A program made the translations under genes and the position numbers. Shown piece by piece: positions 13,870 to 22,329 of a stretch of DNA of 64,000 nucleotides. Every line of letters begins with the position of its first letter. Within the stretch, counting starts at the first letter, position 1. Under the pieces are notes generated by a model, which saw nothing but the letters and a program-made list of their open reading frames with translations, did no database searches and was not told where the DNA came from. Source of the DNA: Aliishimia sp965656085 (lineage in GTDB: Bacteria > Pseudomonadota > Alphaproteobacteria > Rhodobacterales > Rhodobacteraceae); the NCBI GenBank assembly GCA_965656085.1, contig CBFHJA010000003.1, positions 1-64,000 on the forward strand, read 5' to 3'.

Positions 13870-16268
13870 TTGCCCTGTCCTTCGTGTTCTTGAGTTGGAA
13901 TTGGCAAAGGCGCTTTGAGCGCCATTGCCTTCACCAATGCTTCGCTGGGTATGTTGTCTTGTCCGTGAGCGTCTAGTAAATGTGTGAATATTTCCGCACT
14001 GTCTGGATCAAGAGTTTTAAGCTCGCCCAGCACAGATTCGACCAGTTCAGGGGCGTGTATCAACTCCATCAATTCATGCCGTACGGCATTCATTCGTTCG
14101 CAGTCTACCGCATCTACCAAATCGCACAAGGTCAAACGTACGGAGGCGTGTTCAGCGATCTCACGTACTTTCTTTGTAATTGCGCGAGACGTATTCTCAT
14201 GCTGTCTAAATCGATTAAGCAATTCAGGCGTAAACACAATGTCGCCATTCATCAGCGCTCGCCCCAGAAACAACCAGTCTCCAGCAAGTCTATATCTTCT
14301 GATTTGAGGAGTAAGAGCGGTTCGGAATACTTCCCGATCTATCAATGCACTACTCATATTGGGGATTGCCATGCCAAACCGAACATATTTTGCCAATTCA
14401 TGTCTGCCTATTGCAGAAAAAGATTCTCCCCAACGACTGGGATGAAAATGTGCTTGATGATAACCCTGAGTAGTGCCGATCTTCTCACCACTTTCGTCAA
14501 CAATCCAAGATGCACAATAAGCAATTTTTGCACTGCGCTTCGCGATCAAAAGTTTTACAAGCTTCGCCACAAACATTGGATCCGCAGCGTCATCACTTTC
14601 ACAAATCCAGATAAAGTCTTCAGTGGTATTTTCTGCAGCGTATTCCCATGCTGAAAACGGGCTACCACTGTTTTTTTCGCGTCTGATATAATCAAATGTG
14701 AATTCTTTCTGCAGTCTCTGGATGATCTCATCCGATGTGTCAGATGAATTGTCATCTATGACTGTCACTCTGATATTTGAGTATTCTTGCGCAAAAATAG
14801 AGCGAATACGCTCTTCGATATAAGCGCCATGCTGATAGGATGGAACGACAGCATGGACGCTGAGGTCTGCAAAGAGTCTAGTATGCTCTGGCAGATCGTA
14901 GGTTCGTGCTACCGCAGGCCACTTGGAGTCCCAAGTATAATTTTGTTGCGCAACAGACCACGCGCGCTGCGCCATTTTATCACGACAGTCGACATTCTCC
15001 AAAAGCTGTACAATTGCTTTTGCAAAGTCTTCGGGTTGCTCTGCCACAAATATTGAGTCGCCATCGGTGTATGCTAACCCTTCTGCTGAGATAGGGCTGG
15101 CCACCGTTGGCACGGAGAAGAATGCATATTGGTTTATTTTACCTCTGAACCCGGAACCTGAAAGCGCTGGTGCGATACCGACGGCTGCTCCTTTGATATA
15201 GGGACCAATGCGATCAACTTCGCCGACATAGTTCACACCCCTTGGCATGGGCCTAAGGATATCTTCAACATTTCCTCTCCCAATGATCGAGAACTTATAC
15301 TCGGGGACAGCGTTAAGAATGATGGGATGTACGTGATCAAGATACCATTTCAACGCATTTCGGTTTGTTTCAGAACCAAAGTAAGCAATATAGCATACAT
15401 TTTTGGAATGCGCCTCCGCAGCTTCGATCTCTCCAAAAAACTCTATCTCGGAGATGCCCGTCTCAATTGCCTCCACGGGCGCGTCGACATAGGTAGCGAT
15501 CGACTTTCGATCCATTTCAGAAACAGTAATTGTCTGATCAACCGTTCTGATAATCTCTGCTTCTTCCCTTGCCAAATCAGTGGACAATTCATTTTTTGGA
15601 TTATTGGTGCTGGAAAACTCTAACTCTTCATTTCGGATTTGGCTTTCCATCGGAGTGAAAATTATCTTTTTTCCAATGGCGCGGTAGCTCTCAATAATTT
15701 CAATTGATTGGGGGAATTGAAAATCGATCACGTCAAAATAGGGGGATTCAACAGAACTCAAGCGTAAATATTCATCAAGAGAGAAGTCATAATTTCGTGC
15801 AATAGTGAATCTGTCACAGATTTGAACAGCCTTATCGATGGAGCCATAAAGCTCTGGATTAGCGGATGAAAAAATCTCAACATAGGCATTTGGAACTTTC
15901 TTCTTGATCATTTGGACCATGTCCAGAATGCGCAGCCCACCCGCGTGATTGGTGGTCGGCGCGTGTGTGCAGATAATCAGAATAGAATAGGCAGGCCTTA
16001 ATCCACCCATTTTTAAATGACACGGCTTTCCGCTTCGGTAGGCGTATGCGGGCAATTTATCAGTTTGGCTTTCCATTTCGCCAGAGGGGTCTCCGCGCAT
16101 GTGGCTCAAACTCACCTCAATAGCCGTAAGCCGCTTTAAGGCAGAACGGGTAAATCTTTCTCGGCGTCTTCTGGAAAAAAGTCTTATCTTGCTAGCGGAC
16201 AAAATAAGCATTGCCCAAAAAAAACGACCGCTCAAGCTGAGTGACGATGTCTCTTTTTTCGATCGCAT
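13866..16268 (-). CDS. Two-domain glycosyltransferase (GT4-like plus GT2-like)
   Basis: An 800-residue protein, first gene of the heptose operon. After a basic N-terminus with one hydrophobic stretch (about 14-30), a GT-B (GT4-like) domain spans about residues 90-460: HAGGLRILDMV, YFGSETNRNALKWYL, KINQYAFFSVPTVASPISAE. From about 470 a GT-A (family 2) domain begins with VVPSYQHGAYIEERI and VTVIDDNSSD, with a DXD-like ESDD near residue 556 and the acceptor-side LAGDWLF segment. Such fusions can add two sugars in sequence. The likely job is assembly of the heptose-containing glycan; linkages cannot be read. Confidence 0.8.
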   Translation of the reverse strand: MRSKKETSSLSLSGRFFWAMLILSASKIRLFSRRRRERFTRSALKRLTAIEVSLSHMRGDPSGEMESQTDKLPAYAYRSGKPCHLKMGGLRPAYSILIICTHAPTTNHAGGLRILDMVQMIKKKVPNAYVEIFSSANPELYGSIDKAVQICDRFTIARNYDFSLDEYLRLSSVESPYFDVIDFQFPQSIEIIESYRAIGKKIIFTPMESQIRNEELEFSSTNNPKNELSTDLAREEAEIIRTVDQTITVSEMDRKSIATYVDAPVEAIETGISEIEFFGEIEAAEAHSKNVCYIAYFGSETNRNALKWYLDHVHPIILNAVPEYKFSIIGRGNVEDILRPMPRGVNYVGEVDRIGPYIKGAAVGIAPALSGSGFRGKINQYAFFSVPTVASPISAEGLAYTDGDSIFVAEQPEDFAKAIVQLLENVDCRDKMAQRAWSVAQQNYTWDSKWPAVARTYDLPEHTRLFADLSVHAVVPSYQHGAYIEERIRSIFAQEYSNIRVTVIDDNSSDTSDEIIQRLQKEFTFDYIRREKNSGSPFSAWEYAAENTTEDFIWICESDDAADPMFVAKLVKLLIAKRSAKIAYCASWIVDESGEKIGTTQGYHQAHFHPSRWGESFSAIGRHELAKYVRFGMAIPNMSSALIDREVFRTALTPQIRRYRLAGDWLFLGRALMNGDIVFTPELLNRFRQHENTSRAITKKVREIAEHASVRLTLCDLVDAVDCERMNAVRHELMELIHAPELVESVLGELKTLDPDSAEIFTHLLDAHGQDNIPSEALVKAMALKAPLPIPTQEHEGQGN

Positions 16269-17178
16269 CTGCCTGCCTCTATTTTACCGGCGATGTCGCT
16301 TCGGTTTGCTTTAGATGGTGTTTCCGGCCATGCGGTTGTCTCCGCCGGTCTTGGTTTTTGCTAAGTGACGCCTGTACTGTAAAAAGAGCCAATGTCCTAG
16401 CCCCATTTACAACTTTTTAGGTTTGGGCGAAATGCTGCGCCGCGCTTGTGCGAGGCTTCGCGTCAAGACGCATAACCGGAATATGTCTACTGAGGCCAAG
16501 GCACATGCTGGCAGGAAGACCGTCGGGCAGCTGTTGTGGCGAATTGGACCCGTCGTCAACCCTTGAAACAGGCGCGAGAGGCTCTCTATGGACAGCTCTA
16601 GTTGTGGAAACACGACTTGCGCCAATCACCATTGCCAATCCGAACAACCAGCTGTCGATGGTCAAGTTCGATGTGGGAGTAATCATCAATCTGTTGGTTT
16701 TTTGAGGCTTGGTGCTCATACAACGTTTGATAAGGTGATCAAGCGCAGGCGCATATCTCAGCCTGACGCCAAGACGATCTGAGTGCGGAAAACCCAGAAG
16801 AAATGCGCGTAGTTCGAAGCGGGGCCACACGACCGTGCAAAAATCCACTTATGAGGCGGCAACAAATTTGCTTGCGCACAACTTGCGAATTTTACCCTTG
16901 AATTTCCAAAGCTTCATCCGAAAAACCTGCACGGCGTGAGTTTCAGAACGGAGACCAACCCCCGATCTTGGGTGGGATGACGCCCCTCCCGTCAAACGAA
17001 AGGCTTGCCTTCGGCAAAACGGGAGGAGCGGGGGCTTGTCTGCTTCGCCGACCGGGACAAAGGAAAAGTTAAGCGATTCAGACTTTCCGGACGGCGCTCT
17101 ACTGTGTGAAGCTTGACCTGCTTCTGTAAAAAGTCGTCGATTTGAGCTTAGCCTGTTCTCCAGCCGAGAAGACAAACG
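16269..17178. other. 910-bp stretch without a recognisable gene
   Basis: This region holds the presumed promoter of the heptose operon near its left end. Open frames on both strands up to 143 codons (16417-16848, minus) show no family motifs and have no clear ribosome binding sites. An interrupted inverted repeat occupies 16985-17026 (arms CCTCCCGT and ACGGGAGG, with a smaller AAGGC/GCCTT palindrome in the loop). The stretch is probably old mobile-element debris at the island edge. Confidence 0.5.
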
Positions 17179-17283
17179 ATGGAGAGACGCTGCCGCAGCG
17201 AAGAACAGATCATTGGCATTCTGAAGGAGCATCAGGCAAGGCTTGGCGCCAAGGAGCTGTGTCGCAAGCACGCGTTTCAGTTT
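17179..17283 (+). pseudogene. IS3-family OrfA fragment
   Basis: The first 35 codons of an IS3-type OrfA: MERRCRSEEQIIGILKEHQA then RLGAKELCRKH, matching the start of the helix-turn-helix domain. The homology stops at about 17283, and the frame runs on into unrelated sequence. It is a truncated relic, from a different IS3 subtype than the copies at 2285-5040. Confidence 0.75.
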
Positions 17284-17345
17284 TCTTACTCCGGGGTCAA
17301 GTTAGGTTTTTTGCGTGGCTTACCCATGGTCGATCAGCCTTTTGG

Positions 17346-17775
17346 TCATCACGTCCCCTGAAATCGGTCTGCGGTTGAAACGACCACCGAAACAAGACCC
17401 AGCCACGCTGCAATGACGCGTGCTTTGAGGAATTGGCGACCGTCGCCTGCAGCAGCGACGCGCGCACCAATCCGCGGAATCGTGAGCCGCCGCCGCAAGG
17501 TCTCGTCACCATGCGCAAACCCCTCGATTTCTTTTATCAGCTCGACAATCCACTTCTCGATGTGTCCGAGATCGTCCAGCCGATCAGTGAGTGGGGTCCG
17601 CATGGCGCTGGTCCGGTCGTTCTGGTCGTTGCCCAAATGGCGGCGAATGTTTGCACGGAAGTCACCAGCGCCTGTGCACATTGCCACGCCATATTCGATG
17701 CAAAAGCACGCGCTTGGCTCATCAGGCCGGCTCGGTTGCGGATCAACCGGTTGCGGATACGTTGCAGGGCCTGCA
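17346..17775 (-). pseudogene. IS110/IS1111-type transposase fragment, frameshifted
   Basis: On the minus strand, RNRAGLMSQARAFAS (about 17700-17745) continues in another frame as MCTGAGDFRANIRRHLGNDQ, DRTSAMRTPLTDRLDDL, IEKWIVELIKEIE and LTIPRIGARVAAAGDGRQFL with AAWLGLV. These are the linker and Tnp_20 domain of an IS1111-group transposase. The catalytic N-terminal RuvC part and the terminal serine motif are missing or scrambled. This IS110 type differs from the intact copy at 3357-4589. Confidence 0.75.
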
Positions 17776-18183
17776 GATCAACTTGGGCCTCTGACCGAAC
17801 CTAGACGAACCACATCGTTGGCCGGGCGACGGCTCTTGCAATGGCTGCAGGGCGAGCGCCGCGCGTGGACCTTTGTGGGTGAAGTGATTGTCCATTGCCC
17901 TACGGTCGTTTTGCGCAGCAAAGCGATGAGAGGGGAGGATGGCGACGATGCCTGATTCCAGGTTTGGGACGAGCACCTGCGCGACACAGGTCTTGCGCGA
18001 CCACGGCTGCTGAGTCCAACACCTGCCGACCTCCAGCAAAGCAGCACGGTGAGACCGGTAGGGCCTCATCATAGGCACAGACGCGTGGACAAAGCGCGGC
18101 GGAGGCTCTAGTGCCGGTGCGACGCCGTTTCGATCGGCTGGCTGCACGGTGCGCGTGCGGCCCGGGAGCCCGGACAACCGCCC
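17776..18183. other. 408-bp stretch without a recognisable gene
   Basis: Lies between the IS110 fragment and the GT4 gene. Open frames are present on both strands but show no motif I can name. It may include the promoter of the GT4 gene and further IS debris; I see no hairpin or repeat of note. Confidence 0.4.
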
Positions 18184-19476
18184 ATGACCAAGATCGCGTA
18201 TGATGTAACCGAAATCTTCACCCAGTCCTTCGGGCGCGACGTGTATTACGGCATCGCGCGGGTCGTCGCAGAAATCGCCTACCAGCTCTTCAAGTCCGAC
18301 GCGGACGTGACATTCGTGCTCTACTCGCAAGGCCACCGCAAGTTTTTCGAGATCACGCCCGAATATGACGAGACCTGCTATGCGGGGGTCGACCTGAACA
18401 TCCCGACCACGGCCAAGCCGCTGAAGTTCCGGGACATCTACCCGCGCGGCAATCTGCTGCGCGACCTGCTGGCCCCGGCGGTCGGCGCGCTGGTCCGTGC
18501 CAAGAACCGCAGCCGCTGGGAGAAGGCCGGGATCCGCTTGCCCGAGGCCAATCTCGATGGCTTCAAGTTCTTCTCCGCCGGGCGGCCCAAGATCATGATC
18601 GACATGGCCCACACCATCCGCAAAAATGGCTGGGACACCGAGATTTTCGCGCTCGTGCATGATTTCTTCCCCTTCCACGCGGTCGACGAACGCTACGAGA
18701 CGAAATTCGCGCGCAGCTTCCTGCATGACAACAATTACCTGATTGCCCGGGCCGACGTGATCGTGCCGAACTCGCAGTTCACCGCCGGCGACCTGCGCCA
18801 ATTCGCCGAGGCGGGTGTATTGCACAAACCCAAGAAAATCGCGGTTCTGCCCTTGGCCCAAGAGAGCATCGAGAGCGGCGAGTTGGAGGAGATTTTCCTG
18901 CCCGACCGCCCCTATTTCCTGATGGTCGGCGCGCAGCTTGGGCGCAAGAACCTCGACGCGGTGCTGGCCGCGATGCTGCATCTGCACCAGACCGGGCGCG
19001 AGGTGCCGATGCTGGTGCTTGCCGGGCAGAAACGCCATTCCATCGTGCACCACCTCAAACTGCCCGAGCTGAGCCCGATCCGCGCGCAGGTGCGCTTCAT
19101 CGTGCATCCCAACCAGACCGACCTGAACCGGCTCTACCGGAAGGCTCTGGCGACGATCATCCCGTCGCGCATGGAGGGCTGGGGCCTGCCGGCTGGCGAA
19201 GCGCTGCATCTGGGCTGCCCGGTGATCTGCGCGACAGCGGAGGCGCTCAAGGAATGCTGCGGCGATCTGGCGGTCTATTTCGATCCCGATGACGTCGAGG
19301 CTCTTGCTGGGCTCATGGAGCGCTTCGCCACCGACGCGGCCTACCGGGCCGGGGTGGCGGCGAAAGTCGCGGCGGGCCGGGACGGGTTGCGCAGTTGGAA
19401 GCGGGTGACCGAAGACCTGATTGCAATCCTTGGCGACAAGGCCCCAACCGGTTCCGACGCTCCGGCGCCCCCGTAG
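18184..19476 (+). CDS. Glycosyltransferase family 4
   Basis: A 430-residue GT-B glycosyltransferase. The C-terminal nucleotide-sugar domain has FLMVGAQLGRKNLDAVLAAM (about residues 245-265), and the conserved acidic-Pro segment RMEGWGLPAGEALHLGCPVI with the E...E pair followed by DPDDVEALAGLM. No signal peptide or membrane segment is seen, so it is cytosolic or peripheral, acting on an activated sugar donor for a polysaccharide or glycolipid. Unlike the A/T-richer heptose island, its base composition matches the core genome. It lies just outside the IS debris; a link to the heptose glycan is possible but unproven. Confidence 0.85.
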   Translation: MTKIAYDVTEIFTQSFGRDVYYGIARVVAEIAYQLFKSDADVTFVLYSQGHRKFFEITPEYDETCYAGVDLNIPTTAKPLKFRDIYPRGNLLRDLLAPAVGALVRAKNRSRWEKAGIRLPEANLDGFKFFSAGRPKIMIDMAHTIRKNGWDTEIFALVHDFFPFHAVDERYETKFARSFLHDNNYLIARADVIVPNSQFTAGDLRQFAEAGVLHKPKKIAVLPLAQESIESGELEEIFLPDRPYFLMVGAQLGRKNLDAVLAAMLHLHQTGREVPMLVLAGQKRHSIVHHLKLPELSPIRAQVRFIVHPNQTDLNRLYRKALATIIPSRMEGWGLPAGEALHLGCPVICATAEALKECCGDLAVYFDPDDVEALAGLMERFATDAAYRAGVAAKVAAGRDGLRSWKRVTEDLIAILGDKAPTGSDAPAPP

Positions 19477-19599
19477 TCGCAACATGACGTCGGGACGCAT
19501 CGCGGCGCAACCGGGTCTCTATGCCGCCCCCACCTTGCGGGCTGCGGGCGGCGGTGCCACATTGCGCTCAAACACGTCATTCGAGGAGGAAGACGACAG

Positions 19600-21039
19600 A
19601 TGCTCGAGAAAAAGCAGCACTATATCAAAGGCGCTTGGGTGGACAGCCAAGGCGGCACCGCCCACCCCGTGATCAACCCCACGACCGAAGAGCCCTGCGC
19701 GACGATCTCGCTGGGCTCGAACGCCGATGCCGAGGCGGCCATCGCAGCGGCCAAGGCGGCGTTCCCGGCATGGATGAACACGCCCGTGGAGGAGCGCATC
19801 GCGCTCGTGGAGAAACTGGTCGAGGTGTACCAGTCCAAGGGCGAGGAGATGGCGCAGGCGATCAGCCTTGAGATGGGCGCGCCGATCGACATGGCGCGCA
19901 CCCAGCAGGTTGGCGCGGGCGTCTTCCACCTCAAGAACTTCATCCGCGCCGCGAAAAACTTCGAATTCATCCGCCCGCTCGGAGACCATGCGCCCAATGA
20001 CCGGATCATCCACGAGCCGATTGGCGTCGCGGCGCTGATCACCCCGTGGAACTGGCCGATGAATCAGGTCACGCTGAAAGTCGGCGCGGCGGCGGTCGCG
20101 GGCTGCACGATGATCCTCAAACCCTCCGAGGAAAGCCCGCTCGACGCGATGCTCTTTGCCGAAATGATGCACGAGGCGGGCTTCCCGCCGGGCGTGTTCA
20201 ACCTCGTGAACGGCGACGGCCCGGGTGTGGGCACGGTGCTGTCGGGGCACAAGGACGTGGACATGGTGTCGTTCACCGGCTCCACCCGCGCGGGCATCCT
20301 GATCTCCAAGAACGCCGCCGACACGCTCAAGCGCGTGCATCTGGAGCTTGGCGGCAAGGGCGCGAATATCGTCTTCGACGATGCCGACGAGAAGGCCGTG
20401 AAACGCGGCGTGCTGCACATGATGAACAACACCGGCCAGTCCTGCAACGCGCCCTCCCGGATGCTGGTGCAGCGCGGCGTCTACGATCAGGCGGTCGCCG
20501 AGGCGAAAGCCGTGGCTGAGAAGGTCACCGTAGGCCCCTCGAACGAGGAAGGCCGCCATATCGGCCCGGTGGTGAACGAGGTGCAGTGGACCAAGATTCA
20601 GGACCTCATCCAGAAGGGCATCGACGAGGGCGCGACCCTCGTGACCGGCGGCACCGGGCGGCCCGAAGGGCTCAATCGCGGCTTCTTCGTCAAGCCGACC
20701 GTGTTCGCGGATGTGACCAACGACATGACCATCGCCCGCGAGGAAATCTTTGGCCCGGTCCTGTCGATGATCCCCTTCGAGACCGAGGAAGAGGCCGTCG
20801 AGATCGCCAATGATACGGTCTATGGGCTGACCAACTACGTGCAGACCCAAGATGGCGCGAAGGCCAACCGTCTGGCGCAGCAATTGCGCTCCGGCATGGT
20901 CGAGATGAACGGCCAATCCCGCGGTGCGGGCGCGCCCTTCGGCGGCATGAAGCAGTCCGGCAACGGGCGCGAAGGCGGCGTCTGGGGCATCGAGGATTTC
21001 CTCGAAGTGAAGGCTGTGTCCGGTTGGGCCGCTGAATAA
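19600..21039 (+). CDS. NAD(P)-dependent aldehyde dehydrogenase
   Basis: A 479-residue member of the ALDH superfamily, oxidising an aldehyde to a carboxylate. The catalytic residues are C282 (NTGQSCNAPSRM) and E249 (LELGGKG); the cofactor-binding segments SFTGSTRAG and TPWNWPMNQV are intact, as is the EEIFGPVLS motif. Length is normal. The ATG has GAGGAGGAAGAC upstream. It follows the GT4 gene by 123 bp on the same strand and ends at a double-hairpin region. Substrate cannot be determined. Confidence 0.9.
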   Translation: MLEKKQHYIKGAWVDSQGGTAHPVINPTTEEPCATISLGSNADAEAAIAAAKAAFPAWMNTPVEERIALVEKLVEVYQSKGEEMAQAISLEMGAPIDMARTQQVGAGVFHLKNFIRAAKNFEFIRPLGDHAPNDRIIHEPIGVAALITPWNWPMNQVTLKVGAAAVAGCTMILKPSEESPLDAMLFAEMMHEAGFPPGVFNLVNGDGPGVGTVLSGHKDVDMVSFTGSTRAGILISKNAADTLKRVHLELGGKGANIVFDDADEKAVKRGVLHMMNNTGQSCNAPSRMLVQRGVYDQAVAEAKAVAEKVTVGPSNEEGRHIGPVVNEVQWTKIQDLIQKGIDEGATLVTGGTGRPEGLNRGFFVKPTVFADVTNDMTIAREEIFGPVLSMIPFETEEEAVEIANDTVYGLTNYVQTQDGAKANRLAQQLRSGMVEMNGQSRGAGAPFGGMKQSGNGREGGVWGIEDFLEVKAVSGWAAE

Positions 21040-21045
21040 AGCAGA

Positions 21046-21101
21046 ATGCGCCTTTGGCGCATGTGGGGGCTGACTGCCCCCACACCCCCGTGGATATTTT
21101 T
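21046..21101 (+). terminator. Double hairpin after the aldehyde dehydrogenase gene
   Basis: Two perfect adjacent hairpins: ATGCGCC/GGCGCAT with a TTT loop (21046-21062) and GTGGGGGC/GCCCCCAC with a 5-base loop (21063-21083), followed by GGATATTTTTGG. The position right after a stop codon fits an intrinsic terminator, although the T run is 12 bases from the second stem. Confidence 0.6.
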
Positions 21102-21179
21102 GGCCAAAGGAAAACAAGGGCGACGGGCGCGGCCCGGCAGGCGCTTTTCGCTGAAAAGCTGCCGGGTGGGCCACCATGG

Positions 21180-21372
21180 CGAAAGGTTAACGCCCGAGCA
21201 CCGTACGCCCCGTTAACCCGAGAACGAATCGAAACCGAGCCATACAGGTGCCATACGCGCAGCCATACGCCGCGCCATACGCGGTATGGCCCTTAATTTA
21301 CGGGCGTTAACCCGGATTTCGCGGATTTTCAGGTCTCAGGCTGTTGCGCCCGGTCGATGCGTTAACCTTTCG
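21180..21372 (+). repeat. Dispersed intergenic repeat, copy A
   Basis: A 193-bp unit with perfect 14-bp inverted ends (CGAAAGGTTAACGC at 21180-21193; its reverse complement at 21359-21372). Internally it holds CACCGTACGCCCCGTTAA, then three GCCATACGC units at 21250, 21262 and 21274 (exact 12-bp spacing), the last forming a hairpin with GTATGGC. Related copies lie at 51505-51705 and 58725-58920. It ends seven bases from the hemF stop. Confidence 0.85.
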
Positions 21373-21378
21373 GACCGC

Positions 21379-22263
21379 TCACACCCATTTCGCCATCGGC
21401 GGCAAGCTCATCAGAACCGCATTGGCATCATGCCCGGTTTCCAGCCCGAACTTGGTGCCCCGGTCATAAACAAGGTTATACTCTGCATAGAGCCCCCGGT
21501 GCACAAGCTGCGTGTCCTTGTCCGCGTCGCTCCACTCCTGCACCCGGCGCTTTTCGACCAGCGGCACGAAGGCCGGCAGGAAGGCCCGTCCGATATCTTG
21601 CGTGAGCGCGAAATCCGTGTCCCAATCGCCGGTGTTGTGATCATCCATGAAGATGCCCCCGACACCGCGCGCCCGGCCCCGGTGCGGAATGAAAAAATAC
21701 TCGTCCGCCCAAGCCTTTAGCTTGGGGTAGTGGTCTTCCCCGTGGGGGTCGAGATGGGCCTTCTGGGTGGCGTGGAAATGCGCTGTGTCCTCGTCATATT
21801 CGATGCACGGGTTGAGATCCGAGCCGCCCCCGAACCACCACGCATGGGGGGTCCAGAACATGCGGGTGTTCATGTGCACGGCAGGCACATGGGGGTTCTG
21901 CATATGCGCCACGAGGCTGATCCCAGAGGCCCAGAAGCGCGGATCGTCCTTCATGCCCGGCAGGCCCTTGCGGGCCATCATCGCCGCCTGCGCGCGCTCA
22001 CCGAGCGTGCCGTAGACCGTGGAGACATTGACACCGATTTTCTCGAAGACCCGGCCCCCGCGCATGACACTCATCAGCCCGCCGCCCGCGTCGCTTCCGT
22101 CTTCGGCGGTCCGCTTGGTTTCGGTCACCTCGAACCGGCCCGCAGGGGTGGAAGTGTCGTGGTGACTATCCTCAAGCCCTTCAAAAGAAGCCACAATTTC
22201 GTCCCGCAAGGTCCGAAACCACGCGGCGGCCTGGGCTTTGCGGGCGTCAAAATGTTCGGTCAT
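21379..22263 (-). CDS. hemF: Oxygen-dependent coproporphyrinogen III oxidase
   Basis: A 294-residue enzyme of haem biosynthesis that decarboxylates coproporphyrinogen III to protoporphyrinogen IX using O2. Family signatures are plain: HMNTRMF, WWFGGGSDLNPCIEYDED with the substrate-binding His/Asp residues, FFIPHRGRARGVGGIFMDDH and RGLYAEYNLVYDRGTKFGLE. Length matches the family. Cytosolic. Transcribed alone on the minus strand; its stop nearly touches the repeat copy A. Confidence 0.95.
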   Translation of the reverse strand: MTEHFDARKAQAAAWFRTLRDEIVASFEGLEDSHHDTSTPAGRFEVTETKRTAEDGSDAGGGLMSVMRGGRVFEKIGVNVSTVYGTLGERAQAAMMARKGLPGMKDDPRFWASGISLVAHMQNPHVPAVHMNTRMFWTPHAWWFGGGSDLNPCIEYDEDTAHFHATQKAHLDPHGEDHYPKLKAWADEYFFIPHRGRARGVGGIFMDDHNTGDWDTDFALTQDIGRAFLPAFVPLVEKRRVQEWSDADKDTQLVHRGLYAEYNLVYDRGTKFGLETGHDANAVLMSLPPMAKWV

Positions 22264-22329
22264 ATCGCACTGTCCTGTTTGGTTGACACTTTTCTAACGC
22301 GATTCCGCGCCCTGTGCCAAGCACCAACC

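Noticed and set aside
16417..16848. A possible 143-residue protein on the minus strand at the island edge
   Set aside because: No ribosome binding site, no recognisable motif, and overlapping open frames on the other strand of similar quality; kept as unassigned sequence.
17743..19500. A 585-codon open frame on the minus strand opposite the GT4 gene
   Set aside because: It spans IS debris and the antisense of a convincing GT4 glycosyltransferase, has no motif, and is rich in Arg, Gly and His as expected of a shadow frame.
21250..21282. Triple 12-bp units considered as a CRISPR array or replication iterons
   Set aside because: Units are only 9 bp with 3-bp spacers, there are no cas or replication genes nearby, and the whole 195-bp unit is dispersed, which fits an interspersed repeat better.
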